Of a stretch of 63,657 nt of DNA, positions 7,713-15,706 are shown piece by piece. A program made the position numbers and the translations under genes. The DNA is from Amycolatopsis thermalba (GTDB lineage Bacteria > Actinomycetota > Actinomycetes > Mycobacteriales > Pseudonocardiaceae). The notes beneath the pieces are model-generated. The model was not told the origin of the DNA, searched no databases, and saw only the letters and a list, made by a program, of their open reading frames with translations. Each line of letters starts with the position of its first letter. Position 1 is the stretch's first letter. Location: positions 1 to 63,657 of the forward strand of contig NZ_PQHW01000030.1 in the NCBI RefSeq assembly GCF_003385215.1, given 5' to 3'.

Positions 7713-9318
7713 CACCCACGAAGTCCTCAACCAGGTCCCGCCGCTGGTCGACTACGACGTCGCCGGCGACGCCGCGCTGCTGGAGGGGCTGCGCCGGGAA
7801 GGCGGTGGCTGGGCCGAGGACGAGGTGCACGAGCTGGGCCGCCTCGCCGGCAGCGCCCAGGGCCAGGAGTGGGGCCGGGTCGCCAACGAGAACCCGCCCG
7901 TCCTGCACACGCACGACCGCTACGGCCACCGCGTCGACGAGGTCGAGTACCACCCGTACTACCACGAGCTGATGACGGTCGCGGTCGAGCACGGCCTGCA
8001 CGCGGCGCCGTGGGTGTCCGACCGGCCGGGCGCGCACGTCGCGCGCGCGGCGAAGGTCCTGGTGTGGAACCAGGCCGAGGGCGGGCACGTCTGCCCGATC
8101 TCGATGACCTACGCCGCGGTCCCGACGCTGCGGCACAACCCGGAGCTGGCCGCGGTGTACGAGCCGCTGCTCGCCGCGCCGGTGTACGACTACGGCCTGC
8201 GCGTGCCCACCACCAAGCGCGGCCTGATCGCCGGCATGTCGATGACGGAGAAGCAGGGCGGTTCCGACGTCCGCGCCAACACCACCACCGCGCAGCCGGC
8301 CGGCGACGGCAGCTACGTGCTGACCGGCCACAAGTGGTTCACCTCGGCGCCGATGTCGGACATGTTCCTGACGCTGGCGCAGGCGCCCGGCGGCCTGTCC
8401 TGCTTCATGCTGCCGCGCGTGCTGCCCGACGGCTCCCGCAACCGCATCTTCTTCCAGCGCCTCAAGGACAAGCTCGGTAACAAGTCGAACGCCTCGTCCG
8501 AGATCGAGTACGACGGCGCGGTCGGGTGGCTCGTCGGCGAGGAGGGCCGCGGCGTGCCGACCATCATCGAGATGGTCAACAACACCCGCCTGGACTGCGT
8601 CCTCGGCAGCGCCTCCCTGATGCGCCAGGCCGTCGTGCAGGCCGTGCACCACGCGCGGCACCGCAAGGCGTTCGGCGCGCACCTCGTCGACCAGCCGGCG
8701 ATGGCGAACGTGCTGGCGGACCTGGTCGTGGAGTCGGAGGCGGCCACGACCGTCGCGATGCGGCTGGCCGGCGCCACCGCCGACCCGGACCAGCAGGCGT
8801 TCCGCCGTCTCGCGCTCGCGGTCACCAAGTACTGGGTGTGCAAGCGCGGCGCCGCGCACACCGCCGAGGCGCTGGAATGCCTGGGCGGCAACGGTTACGT
8901 CGAGGACTCCGGCATGCCGCGCCTGTACCGGGAGGCGCCGTTGCTGTCCATTTGGGAGGGTTCGGGCAACGTCGCGGCGCTGGATTCCCTGCGCGCGATG
9001 GGCAAGCAGCCGGAGTCGGTGGAGGCGTTCTTCGCCGAACTCGACCTCGCCGCCGGCGCCGACGCGCGCCTGGACGACGCGATCGCCCGGGTGCGCAAGG
9101 AGCTGTCGGACCTGGAGGACCTCCAGTACCGGGCGCGGCGGCTGGCCGAGATGATGGCCCTGGTGCTGCAGGGTTCCCTGCTGGTGCGCTACGCCCCGAA
9201 GGCCGTCGCGGACGCCTTCTGCGCGTCCCGCCTGGCCGGGGACTGGGGCATCGCGTTCGGCACCCTGCCCGCGGGCACCGGCACCAGGGCCATCATCGAG
9301 CGGGCGTTCGTCAGCTGA
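7705..9318 (+). CDS. aidB: AidB-like acyl-CoA dehydrogenase
   Basis: A 537-residue flavoprotein of the AidB subgroup. It has the acyl-CoA dehydrogenase fold with MSMTEKQGGSDVRANTT near 173, FAD-binding signature LECLGGNGYVEDSG near 390 and the AidB-typical YREAPLLSIWEGSGNV near 407. The extended N-terminus (about 30 residues rich in PPLVDYDV) is also characteristic. E. coli AidB is an alkylation-response flavoprotein that binds DNA; in actinobacteria the family may instead act in branched acyl-CoA metabolism. The 8-bp overlap with the TetR gene implies one transcript, not an Ada regulon. Confidence 0.87.
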   Translation: MPDTHEVLNQVPPLVDYDVAGDAALLEGLRREGGGWAEDEVHELGRLAGSAQGQEWGRVANENPPVLHTHDRYGHRVDEVEYHPYYHELMTVAVEHGLHAAPWVSDRPGAHVARAAKVLVWNQAEGGHVCPISMTYAAVPTLRHNPELAAVYEPLLAAPVYDYGLRVPTTKRGLIAGMSMTEKQGGSDVRANTTTAQPAGDGSYVLTGHKWFTSAPMSDMFLTLAQAPGGLSCFMLPRVLPDGSRNRIFFQRLKDKLGNKSNASSEIEYDGAVGWLVGEEGRGVPTIIEMVNNTRLDCVLGSASLMRQAVVQAVHHARHRKAFGAHLVDQPAMANVLADLVVESEAATTVAMRLAGATADPDQQAFRRLALAVTKYWVCKRGAAHTAEALECLGGNGYVEDSGMPRLYREAPLLSIWEGSGNVAALDSLRAMGKQPESVEAFFAELDLAAGADARLDDAIARVRKELSDLEDLQYRARRLAEMMALVLQGSLLVRYAPKAVADAFCASRLAGDWGIAFGTLPAGTGTRAIIERAFVS

Positions 9319-10732
9319 CGTCCTCGATCGCGGTGCCCTTCGTCTCCCGGACGAACCGCAGCGCGAACGGGATCGACAGCAGCGCGAACGCCGCGTAGAT
9401 CCAGTAGGTGACCGACAGGTTCCAGCCGGCCATGCTCGGGAAGCTGACCGTGACCGCCCAGTTCGCGACCCAGTTCGCCGCGGTGCCGACGGCCAGCGCG
9501 GCGCCGCGGATGCGCAGCGGGAACATCTCGCCGAGCATGACCCACAGGATCACGCCCCACGACATCGCGAAGGAGATCACGAACAGGTTCGCGAACACCA
9601 GCGCGATCGGGCCCCACGCGCCCGGCAGGCTCAGCTCGCCGCCGACGGTGACGGCGTTGCCGAACGCGATCGCGGCCACCCCGAGGCCGACGAGCATGCC
9701 CACCGAGCCGATCAGCAGCAGCGGCTTGCGGCCGACCCGGTCGATGAAGGCGATCGCGATGAACGTGCCGATGATGTTGATGACCGGGCTGACCATCGAG
9801 ATCAGCAGCGAGTCGGTGTTCTGGCCGACGGAGTGCCACAGCGTGTCGCTGTAGTAGAAGATCACGTTGATGCCGACGAACTGCTGGAACACCGCCAGCG
9901 CGATGCCCACCCACACGATCGGCAGCAGCCCGAAGCGGCCGCCGACGAGGTCGCGGACCTTGGACCGCTTCTCGGTGCGCAGGCTGCGGCGGATGTCGTC
10001 GAGCTTGGTGTCGACGTCCCCGCCCTCGACCTCGCGCAGCACCTTGCGGGCCTTGTCGATCTTGCCGTTGGCCAGCAGGAAGTGCGGCGACTCGGGGATG
10101 ATCGAGGCGAGGACGAAGTAGATCACCGCGGGCACGGCCGCGGCGCCGAGCATCCACTGCCAGGGCTCGATGCCGCCGAGGTTGCCGTTGAGGTCGTGCG
10201 TGCCGTCCGCGCCGATCGGGGCCAGTGCCTTGATGACCCAGTTGACCAGGGCGGACACCCCGATGCCGAGGACGATCGCCAGCTGTTGCAGCGAGGCGAG
10301 CCTGCCGCGGTAGGCCGGTGGCGCGACCTCGGCGATGTAGGCCGGGCCGATGACCGACGCGACGCCGATCGCGATGCCGCCGACCACGCGCCAGATCGCC
10401 AGGTCCCACACGCTGAACGGGAACATCGCTCCGAGGGCGCTGACCAGGAACAGGACCGCCGCGAGCTGCATGGTCCGGATGCGGCCGATCCGGTCGGACA
10501 GCAGTCCGCCGAACCAGGCGCCCACGGCCGAACCGATCAGCGCGCTCGACACGGTCAGCCCGGTCACCCCGTCACCGACCTCGAAGTGCCGCTGGATGCC
10601 GAGAACGGCACCGTTGATGTTCGAGCTGTCGTACCCGAACAGGAACCCGCCGACCGCGGCCGCGCCGGCGATGAACACGACATGGGCGAGGTGTTGTTGA
10701 CCGGCTCGCTCCCCGGTCGTCGTCGAACTCAC
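9311..10732 (-). CDS. Sugar porter family MFS transporter
   Basis: A 473-residue twelve-helix permease. Sugar porter signatures are present: LLSDRIGRIRTM between helices 2 and 3, PESPHFLLANGK before the central loop, QQFVGINVIFYYSD in helix 7 and FVRETKGTAIEDV at the end, close to the usual PETKG motif. It is a sugar/proton symporter or facilitator; the sugar is unknown. It converges with and overlaps aidB by 8 bp. The GTG start at 10732 fits the family N-terminus. Confidence 0.88.
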   Translation of the reverse strand: MSSTTTGERAGQQHLAHVVFIAGAAAVGGFLFGYDSSNINGAVLGIQRHFEVGDGVTGLTVSSALIGSAVGAWFGGLLSDRIGRIRTMQLAAVLFLVSALGAMFPFSVWDLAIWRVVGGIAIGVASVIGPAYIAEVAPPAYRGRLASLQQLAIVLGIGVSALVNWVIKALAPIGADGTHDLNGNLGGIEPWQWMLGAAAVPAVIYFVLASIIPESPHFLLANGKIDKARKVLREVEGGDVDTKLDDIRRSLRTEKRSKVRDLVGGRFGLLPIVWVGIALAVFQQFVGINVIFYYSDTLWHSVGQNTDSLLISMVSPVINIIGTFIAIAFIDRVGRKPLLLIGSVGMLVGLGVAAIAFGNAVTVGGELSLPGAWGPIALVFANLFVISFAMSWGVILWVMLGEMFPLRIRGAALAVGTAANWVANWAVTVSFPSMAGWNLSVTYWIYAAFALLSIPFALRFVRETKGTAIEDVS

Positions 10733-10847
10733 GACCCGTGCTCCTTTGCCTGAGGTGATGCCTCCATTCGGAGCAACCTACAAAATGGTCCAGTCCATGC
10801 CGTACCACCGGGTGACATGGACCACCTGATCATGGGAGGCTGAACGC

Positions 10848-11564
10848 ATGAGCTTCGAAGACGAGGTGGCCGCGCGGCTGGCCGGGCTGCCCGGCGTGGA
10901 GGCCGTGACGCTGGGCGGGTCCCGGGCGGCGGGCACGCACCGGCCGGACAGCGACTGGGACTTCGCGGTGTACTACCGCGGTGCCTTCGATCCCGCTGAC
11001 CTGCGCGCTCTCGGCTGGCCGGGCGAGGTGTCGGAGATCGGCGAATGGGGCGGCGGCGTGTTCAACGGCGGCGCGTGGCTGACGATCGACGGGCGCAAGG
11101 CCGATGTCCACTACCGCGACCTGGATGTGGTCGAGCACGAGCTGGCCGAGGCGCGGGAGGGCCGGTTCCACTGGGAGCCGCTGATGTTCCACCTGGCCGG
11201 GATCCCGAGCTACCTGGTGGTGGCCGAGCTGGCGATCAACCGGGTGCTGCGGGGTTCGCTGCCGGCCGTGGAGTTCCCGGAGGCGCTGCGGCGGTCGGCG
11301 CCTGCCGTGTGGCGCGCGCGGGCCTCGCTGACGCTGACGTACGCCGAACACAACTACGCGCCGCGCGGGCAGGTGACGGAGTTCGCGGGAGCACTCGCCA
11401 CGGCGGCGATGCAGGCCGGGCACGCGGTGCTGGCCGAACGCGGAGAGTGGGTGCTCAACGAGAAGCGCCTGCTGGACCGCGCTGGCCTACGCGAAATCGA
11501 CAAGCTGATCACCGGCGACCTGCAGGAGGCGGCCCGGCGGGCACGCGAGCTGCTCGGCCTGTAG
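10848..11564 (+). CDS. Nucleotidyltransferase-fold protein
   Basis: A 238-residue protein with a pol-beta-type nucleotidyltransferase motif at residues 23-40: GGSRAAGTHRPDSDWDFAV, the GS and the D-x-D metal site. A third carboxylate appears in RKADVHYRD near 85-90. The rest is helical and resembles the helper domain of stand-alone NTases. It is preceded by a GGGAGG ribosome site. Such proteins include aminoglycoside adenylyltransferase relatives and MenA-like toxins; no partner gene is visible, so function is open. Two other NTases lie at 38961 and 40209. Confidence 0.8.
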   Translation: MSFEDEVAARLAGLPGVEAVTLGGSRAAGTHRPDSDWDFAVYYRGAFDPADLRALGWPGEVSEIGEWGGGVFNGGAWLTIDGRKADVHYRDLDVVEHELAEAREGRFHWEPLMFHLAGIPSYLVVAELAINRVLRGSLPAVEFPEALRRSAPAVWRARASLTLTYAEHNYAPRGQVTEFAGALATAAMQAGHAVLAERGEWVLNEKRLLDRAGLREIDKLITGDLQEAARRARELLGL

Positions 11565-11642
11565 GGGGCTGGACGACGGCCACGAACGACGTGGGGAGCG
11601 GCTGACGGGACTCGGTCCCGGAAATCGCTCTGGGCCGCGGCT

Positions 11643-12078
11643 GTGGAAGGTGCGCTGAGCTGGGCAGAGACGGCCGCCGGGCAGCGGGTGCTGGGCTGGT
11701 GCGGGCTCCGTGAAGGGGGAGCGCCCTGGCTGTTGCGTTTCGAGGATGACTCGGAGGCGGTGTTGCGGCCCGGCGCAGGTCGCACGGAGGTTGCGGCCTT
11801 GCGCCTGGCCGGCGAGTCTCGGGCAGCAGCCAAATCCCGGTGGAGCCCAGCGCCGGTAGATTGACGCGGCGCTGTCGCGGCGGAGTTGCACGCGGTCGAG
11901 CTGGTTCGCGCGCGGATCTGCCGTTCGGGACAGCCGGAGGCGTCTTCGGTCCCGGTGTTCGTGCACGGTGATCTATGGCTTGGACTGTGCCGGGGCGGGC
12001 CATCCCGGTCTGGACTTGGCGTCGCTGCGATGCGACGCGGCGACGATGCTCGGTGGCGATGCACCTGACGTGCTGCCA
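11643..12078 (+). pseudogene. Decayed aminoglycoside/choline phosphotransferase-like gene
   Basis: Three separated frames carry matching pieces. The first (about 11643-11864) has WLLRFEDDSEAVLRPG and EVAALRLAGES, the N-lobe of these kinases. The second (about 11886-11982) has VFVHGDLWLG, the Brenner catalytic motif. In another frame (about 12001-12078) HPGLDLASLRCDAATML follows, the metal-binding region. Frame changes and an in-frame stop break the gene. 12079-12275 shows no coding sense. Confidence 0.68.
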
Positions 12079-12275
12079 ACGGCGGCGCGCTGCCCGGCCC
12101 GGCCATGCCGCACACAGCCGGCCAAGCCCCCGTAGGCCACATCGTCGCACTGTGATGGCGGCACCGGCTGGAGGCGAACGGTTCGGGCTGCCGTCTCCAG
12201 GTCAGCGGAGCGCGGACCGCTCACCACCGTCCCCCACCGCAAGCCACCGCCCGCCCGGCGGGAGCTGTTCGGCCT

Positions 12276-12857
12276 CTAGCGGTTGGTGTCGGCGGTGTGG
12301 AAGTTCAGGTACGCCCGGGACGGCGTCGGGCCGCGTTGGCCCTGGTAGCGGGACCCGACGGCGGCCGAGCCGTACGGGTTTTCGGCCGGGCTGGTGAGCC
12401 GGAACAGGCACAGCTGGCCGATCTTCATCCCCGGCCACAGGGTGATCGGCAGGTTCGCCACGTTCGACAGCTCCAGCGTGATGTGCCCGGTGAAGCCGGG
12501 GTCGATGAAGCCGGCGGTGGAGTGCGTGAGCAGTCCGAGACGTCCCAGCGACGACTTGCCCTCGAGCCGCCCGGCGAGGTCGTCGGGCAGCGTGACCAGC
12601 TCGAACGTGGACGCGAGCACGAACTCACCCGGGTGGAGGACGAACGCGTCGTCGCCGTCCTTCTCGACCAGCGAGGTCAGCTCGTCCTGCTGGAGCTTGG
12701 GGTCGATGTGGGTGTACTGGCTGTTGTTGAACACCCGGAAGAACCGGTCCAGCCGCACGTCGATGCTCGACGGCTGGAGCATCGCCGGATCGAAGGGGTC
12801 GATGCCGAGACGGCCGGCTTCGAGCTCTTTGCGGAGGTCGCGGTCACTGAGCAGCAC
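12276..12857 (-). CDS. dcd: dCTP deaminase
   Basis: A 193-residue enzyme of full family length that converts dCTP to dUTP (or dUMP if bifunctional) in pyrimidine deoxynucleotide synthesis. The catalytic segment [20 protein letters not shown] near residues 110-130 contains the conserved Ser, Arg and the general-base region, followed by [14 protein letters not shown]. The C-terminal [14 protein letters not shown] loop covers the nucleotide. It is trimeric and cytosolic. Some actinobacterial Dcd proteins are bifunctional with dUTPase activity; that cannot be settled by eye. Confidence 0.95.
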   Translation of the reverse strand: MLLSDRDLRKELEAGRLGIDPFDPAMLQPSSIDVRLDRFFRVFNNSQYTHIDPKLQQDELTSLVEKDGDDAFVLHPGEFVLASTFELVTLPDDLAGRLEGKSSLGRLGLLTHSTAGFIDPGFTGHITLELSNVANLPITLWPGMKIGQLCLFRLTSPAENPYGSAAVGSRYQGQRGPTPSRAYLNFHTADTNR

Positions 12858-12866
12858 GGCTTCACC

Positions 12867-14084
12867 TTAGGCAGCCCGCATGTGCCGCGCGTAGGTGGGA
12901 TCCAGCTTGAACACCCGGCCGAGCCGGTCGACGTAGCGGCGGCGTTCGAGTGCGCCGATGTACTCCTGCAGCGCCGTGGCGCCGGGGATGAAGCGCCGCG
13001 CGGTTTCGGCGGCGAAGTTGCCCGCGGCGACGGCGAGGATGGCGCCCTGGGCGATCGGGTCGTTGGGGATCTCCAGGAAGTCGGCGTTCGCCTTGCCCAG
13101 CACCAGCCGGCTGATGGAGGAGTGCACGGCGACCGAGACGTGGGACAGCACCTTGCCCACGGCGCCGCGCCCCGCGCCGATGGCGGCGTGCGAGTCGATC
13201 AGGGCCTTGGCGAGGCGTTTGCTGTCCTCGTCGGGGATGAACTCGGTGGACGCGAGCAGCCAGAACAGGCGCCAGGCGTCCTCCTCGGTGGCGGGCAGGA
13301 GTTCCTCGTCGATGCCGAGCAGCCAGCCGACGTAGCGCCAGAGGTGCAGGATGTCGGCGCGCTCGCGGTCGCTGAACCGGATGCCGAGCAGCTGCGTGCC
13401 GTAGACGAAGACGAGCGAGAAGAGGAGCAGCGTGCCGGCGGTCTGGACCTGGTTGACCGGCTTGTCCCACTCGTCGTAGTCCCAGTCCGGGCGGCGGTTC
13501 ATGGCGGCGCGGACGTGGGCGTGCACGAGCCGGACGCGCAGGGCGGAGGCGTAGCCGCTGTGGCCGATGGCCAGCGCGCCGGGCGTGGTGACGTCCATCC
13601 ACCAGGCCGCGGTTTCCACGAGGCGCTGGCTGGCCATCCGCTCGATCTCCCCGGTGGCGACGAGGGTCTTCGTGGCGCGCGAGGCGAGGTAGCCGCCCAT
13701 GAGCGACATGTCCCCGAGCGGGAAGAGGCCGAGGACGCCGGTGCGGATGATCGCTTTCGCGCCCCGGTCGAGGCGGACGGGATCGACCCAGTACGGGGTG
13801 GCCTCGACGTGCTCGAAGAAGTCGACGAGCTCTCGCGGCGGATCGTCGAGGCTGTGGATGCCGTCGGTGAGGGCCTGTTCGAACAGCCGGCGCCCCTGGT
13901 GCCCCGGCAGCCGACGGAACATCGCGACGACGGCGTCGGCCTTGGGGTCCTGCGCCTGGGCGAACTCCCGGAAGCGGCGCATCTGGCGTTCGGTCGCGCG
14001 GATGTCGTGCTTCACGAAGAGCTTGGCCGCCAGGCTGAAACCCCCACGGCGGAACAACTCGGGATTCGGCAGTCGCTCATCCAT
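12867..14084 (-). CDS. DUF2236 (MpaB/Lcp-like) oxygenase-type protein
   Basis: A 405-residue helical protein. The segments GDMSLMGGYLASRATKTLVATGE, QRLVETAAWWMDV and LRVRLVHAHVRAAMNRRPDWDYDEWDKPVNQVQTAGTLL (written here with breaks by region, residues about 120-225) are typical of the DUF2236 family, which includes heme-dependent MpaB and rubber-cleaving Lcp. Conserved His and Arg of the VRLVHAHVR stretch would be heme-facing. The ATG at 14084 follows a GGGGTGGG ribosome site; an upstream ATG at 14138 lacks one. The physiological substrate is unknown. The gene ends 9 bp before dcd, with which it may be co-transcribed. Confidence 0.8.
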   Translation of the reverse strand: MDERLPNPELFRRGGFSLAAKLFVKHDIRATERQMRRFREFAQAQDPKADAVVAMFRRLPGHQGRRLFEQALTDGIHSLDDPPRELVDFFEHVEATPYWVDPVRLDRGAKAIIRTGVLGLFPLGDMSLMGGYLASRATKTLVATGEIERMASQRLVETAAWWMDVTTPGALAIGHSGYASALRVRLVHAHVRAAMNRRPDWDYDEWDKPVNQVQTAGTLLLFSLVFVYGTQLLGIRFSDRERADILHLWRYVGWLLGIDEELLPATEEDAWRLFWLLASTEFIPDEDSKRLAKALIDSHAAIGAGRGAVGKVLSHVSVAVHSSISRLVLGKANADFLEIPNDPIAQGAILAVAAGNFAAETARRFIPGATALQEYIGALERRRYVDRLGRVFKLDPTYARHMRAA

Positions 14085-14185
14085 GCACACCCACCCCTTT
14101 CGACAACGAGTGTTGTCACTTGCGCCCCACGGAGTCAAGGGGGTGGCTTCGCAGAGGAGCGACGTTGTGTATGCTGTGCGTCGCT

Positions 14186-14256
14186 GCGGATGTAGTTCAA
14201 TGGTAGAACATCAGCTTCCCAAGCTGAGAACGCGGGTTCGATTCCCGTCATCCGCT
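14186..14256 (+). tRNA. tRNA-Gly (anticodon CCC)
   Basis: A 71-nt cloverleaf: acceptor GCGGATG pairs with CATCCGC, the D-arm contains TTCAATGGTAGAA, the anticodon stem TCAGC/GCTGA holds the loop TTCCCAA, and the T-arm is CGGGTTCGATTCCCG. The CCA is not encoded. From position 14216 its 3' half is the integration core of the tandem elements; element 1 restores the intact gene. Confidence 0.97.
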
Positions 14257-14257
14257 C
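14216..14257 (+). repeat. attL of element 1 (core copy 1)
   Basis: A 42-bp core starting in the anticodon loop (TTCCCAAGCTGAGAACG...) and running to the base after the tRNA discriminator. It recurs perfectly at 25786-25827 and 37975-38016. It is the expected target of a tRNA-specific tyrosine integrase. Confidence 0.95.
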
Positions 14258-14266
14258 TCCGCAGGT

Positions 14267-14306
14267 CAGAAGGGGTGCCATCCGGGTTCGGGAGGCGCCC
14301 CTTCTG
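14267..14306. terminator. Hairpin between tRNA-Gly and int1
   Basis: CAGAAGGGG pairs with CCCCTTCTG across a 22-nt loop that itself contains a short GC stem. It can end both the tRNA transcript and the leftward integrase operon. An identical copy lies at 38026-38065. Confidence 0.7.
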
Positions 14307-14316
14307 CTGTCTCCAG

Positions 14317-14334
14317 CAACATCCCAACAACATC
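14317..14334. repeat. Left arm-type integrase sites of element 1
   Basis: CAACATCCCAACAACATC consists of two ACAACAT-like repeats and overlaps the int1 stop codon. A near-identical pair (CAACATGCCAACAACATG) lies at 25684-25701 near the right end of the same element. Repeats at both ends but not in element 2 fit arm-type binding sites specific for integrase 1. Confidence 0.6.
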
Positions 14335-15469
14335 ACCCGGGCCCTCTGCGGTGCTCCTCGACGAGCTTCGAGAGCCGGTCCGCGATGTGCTGATCCGCCT
14401 CACTCGTGGCCCGCTGGTAGATCAACGCCGCCCGCATGTCGTCGTGCCCCATCCGCGCCATGAGGTCCCGCGTCGACATGCCCGCCTTCGACGCCCAGAC
14501 GTTGCCCGCGTGCCGGAGATCGTGGAAGTGCAGCCCCTCCAGTGCGAGCTTGGTCACGGCCTCGGTCCACCGGGTCCGCTGGTTGAAGTTCGGCCGGCGG
14601 ATCGCCCCACCGGACTTCTCTCCGGTGAAGAGCAGCGCCTCCGGGTCCGGTCGCACGAACTCCGACAGGTGCTTGAGGATGTCCGGCCGGATGGCTTGCG
14701 GCAGGGTCACCGTCCGCACCCCGGCCCGGGACTTCGGCGGCCCAGCCACCACGCCCTGACCGGGCACCTCGACGAACTGCCGCACCACGCGAACCTGACT
14801 CGCGTCCTCCGCCACGTCGCACCGCCGCAGCGCGGTCACCTCGCCGAACCGCAGCGACCCGAACGCCGCAAGCAGCACCATCGCCGAGAACCGCTCCGGA
14901 AGGGCCGCCGCGATCTCGAAGACCTGCCCCACCGTGACCAACGGCCGCTCCTCGGGCGTCTCCTTCTCCGCGCCCGGGATCTTGCACGGGTTCTTCGCGA
15001 TCAGCTCGTCCGGATCCACTGCGGTGTTCAACACGCCCCGAAGCAGCCGGTAGCACTTGGCGAGCACCGACGCCGATACGCCGGCCGCCAGCCGATCGGC
15101 CCGCCATTGCCGAAACGTCGCCGCCGACAACCGGTTGAGCGGCACGTCGCCGATGTAGGGCGTGATGTGTTTACGCAGCAGCCACCGGTACAGCTCGACC
15201 GTGCGCGGCCGCAGCCCCGGCCGTTCGACAATCCACCGCTCCGCGTACTCGGCGAGGGTGATCTTCGCGCGATCCGGATCAGTCCAGTCCCCGGCGACGA
15301 TCACCGCCTCGACCCCGTTCAGCCAGCGATCCGCATCCCGCTCTTTCTTGAACCGGTGCGGAGCGAAATGCCGCTTGCCGTCCGGCCCGAGGTAGCTCGC
15401 CTGGAACTCACCGAGTGAGGTCTTGCGGATGCTCCCGAACCGCCGCTTGCGTCCCTTGTTGTTGGGCAT
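14333..15469 (-). CDS. int: Tyrosine recombinase (integrase) of element 1
   Basis: A 378-residue site-specific recombinase. The N-terminus is an arm-binding AP2-like region (FQASYLGPDGKRHFAPHRFKKERDADRWL), followed by the SAM-like core-binding domain (RTVELYRWLLRKHITPYIGDVPLNRLSA, about 90-165). The catalytic domain has Arg in GSLRFGEVTALR, the HxxR box in LHFHDLRHAGN and the nucleophile in ALIYQRATS. All catalytic residues are present. Its ATG overlaps the xis stop by ATGA, so excision and integration proteins are coupled. It inserts the element in the tRNA-Gly gene. It is clearly related to, but distinct from, integrase 2 at 25921. Confidence 0.95.
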   Translation of the reverse strand: MPNNKGRKRRFGSIRKTSLGEFQASYLGPDGKRHFAPHRFKKERDADRWLNGVEAVIVAGDWTDPDRAKITLAEYAERWIVERPGLRPRTVELYRWLLRKHITPYIGDVPLNRLSAATFRQWRADRLAAGVSASVLAKCYRLLRGVLNTAVDPDELIAKNPCKIPGAEKETPEERPLVTVGQVFEIAAALPERFSAMVLLAAFGSLRFGEVTALRRCDVAEDASQVRVVRQFVEVPGQGVVAGPPKSRAGVRTVTLPQAIRPDILKHLSEFVRPDPEALLFTGEKSGGAIRRPNFNQRTRWTEAVTKLALEGLHFHDLRHAGNVWASKAGMSTRDLMARMGHDDMRAALIYQRATSEADQHIADRLSKLVEEHRRGPG

Positions 15470-15702
15470 CAGGCCGCCTTCCCCAGATCCCGCAGCACGG
15501 ACGCCCGCGTGATCGGCTCGACCCGCCCTGCCGCCACGAAGGCCTCCAGGTCCTCCACCGCCAACCGGACGTGCGCCCCGACCTTGTGGAAAGCGATCCG
15601 CCGCTCCGCGATCAACCGCCGGATGAACCGCGCGCCCGTGTTGATGTAGTCCGCCGCTTCCTCGACGGTCAGGTACTTGGATTCCAAGATCTCGTCCCCC
15701 AA
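15469..15702 (-). CDS. xis: Excisionase (MerR-like HTH) of element 1
   Basis: A 77-residue DNA-binding protein with a single excisionase/MerR-type winged helix (YLTVEEAADYINTGARFIRRLI, then AFHKVGAHVRLAVEDLEAFV). It starts with TTG and follows the rep stop by only a few bases. It directs the integrase toward excision. The copy in element 2 (27065) shares the central block almost unchanged. Confidence 0.92.
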   Translation of the reverse strand: MGDEILESKYLTVEEAADYINTGARFIRRLIAERRIAFHKVGAHVRLAVEDLEAFVAAGRVEPITRASVLRDLGKAA

Positions 15703-15706
15703 TCGA

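Noticed and set aside
12297..14195. Long plus-strand frame across dcd and the DUF2236 gene
   Set aside because: It crosses two well-supported minus-strand genes and has no recognisable domain.
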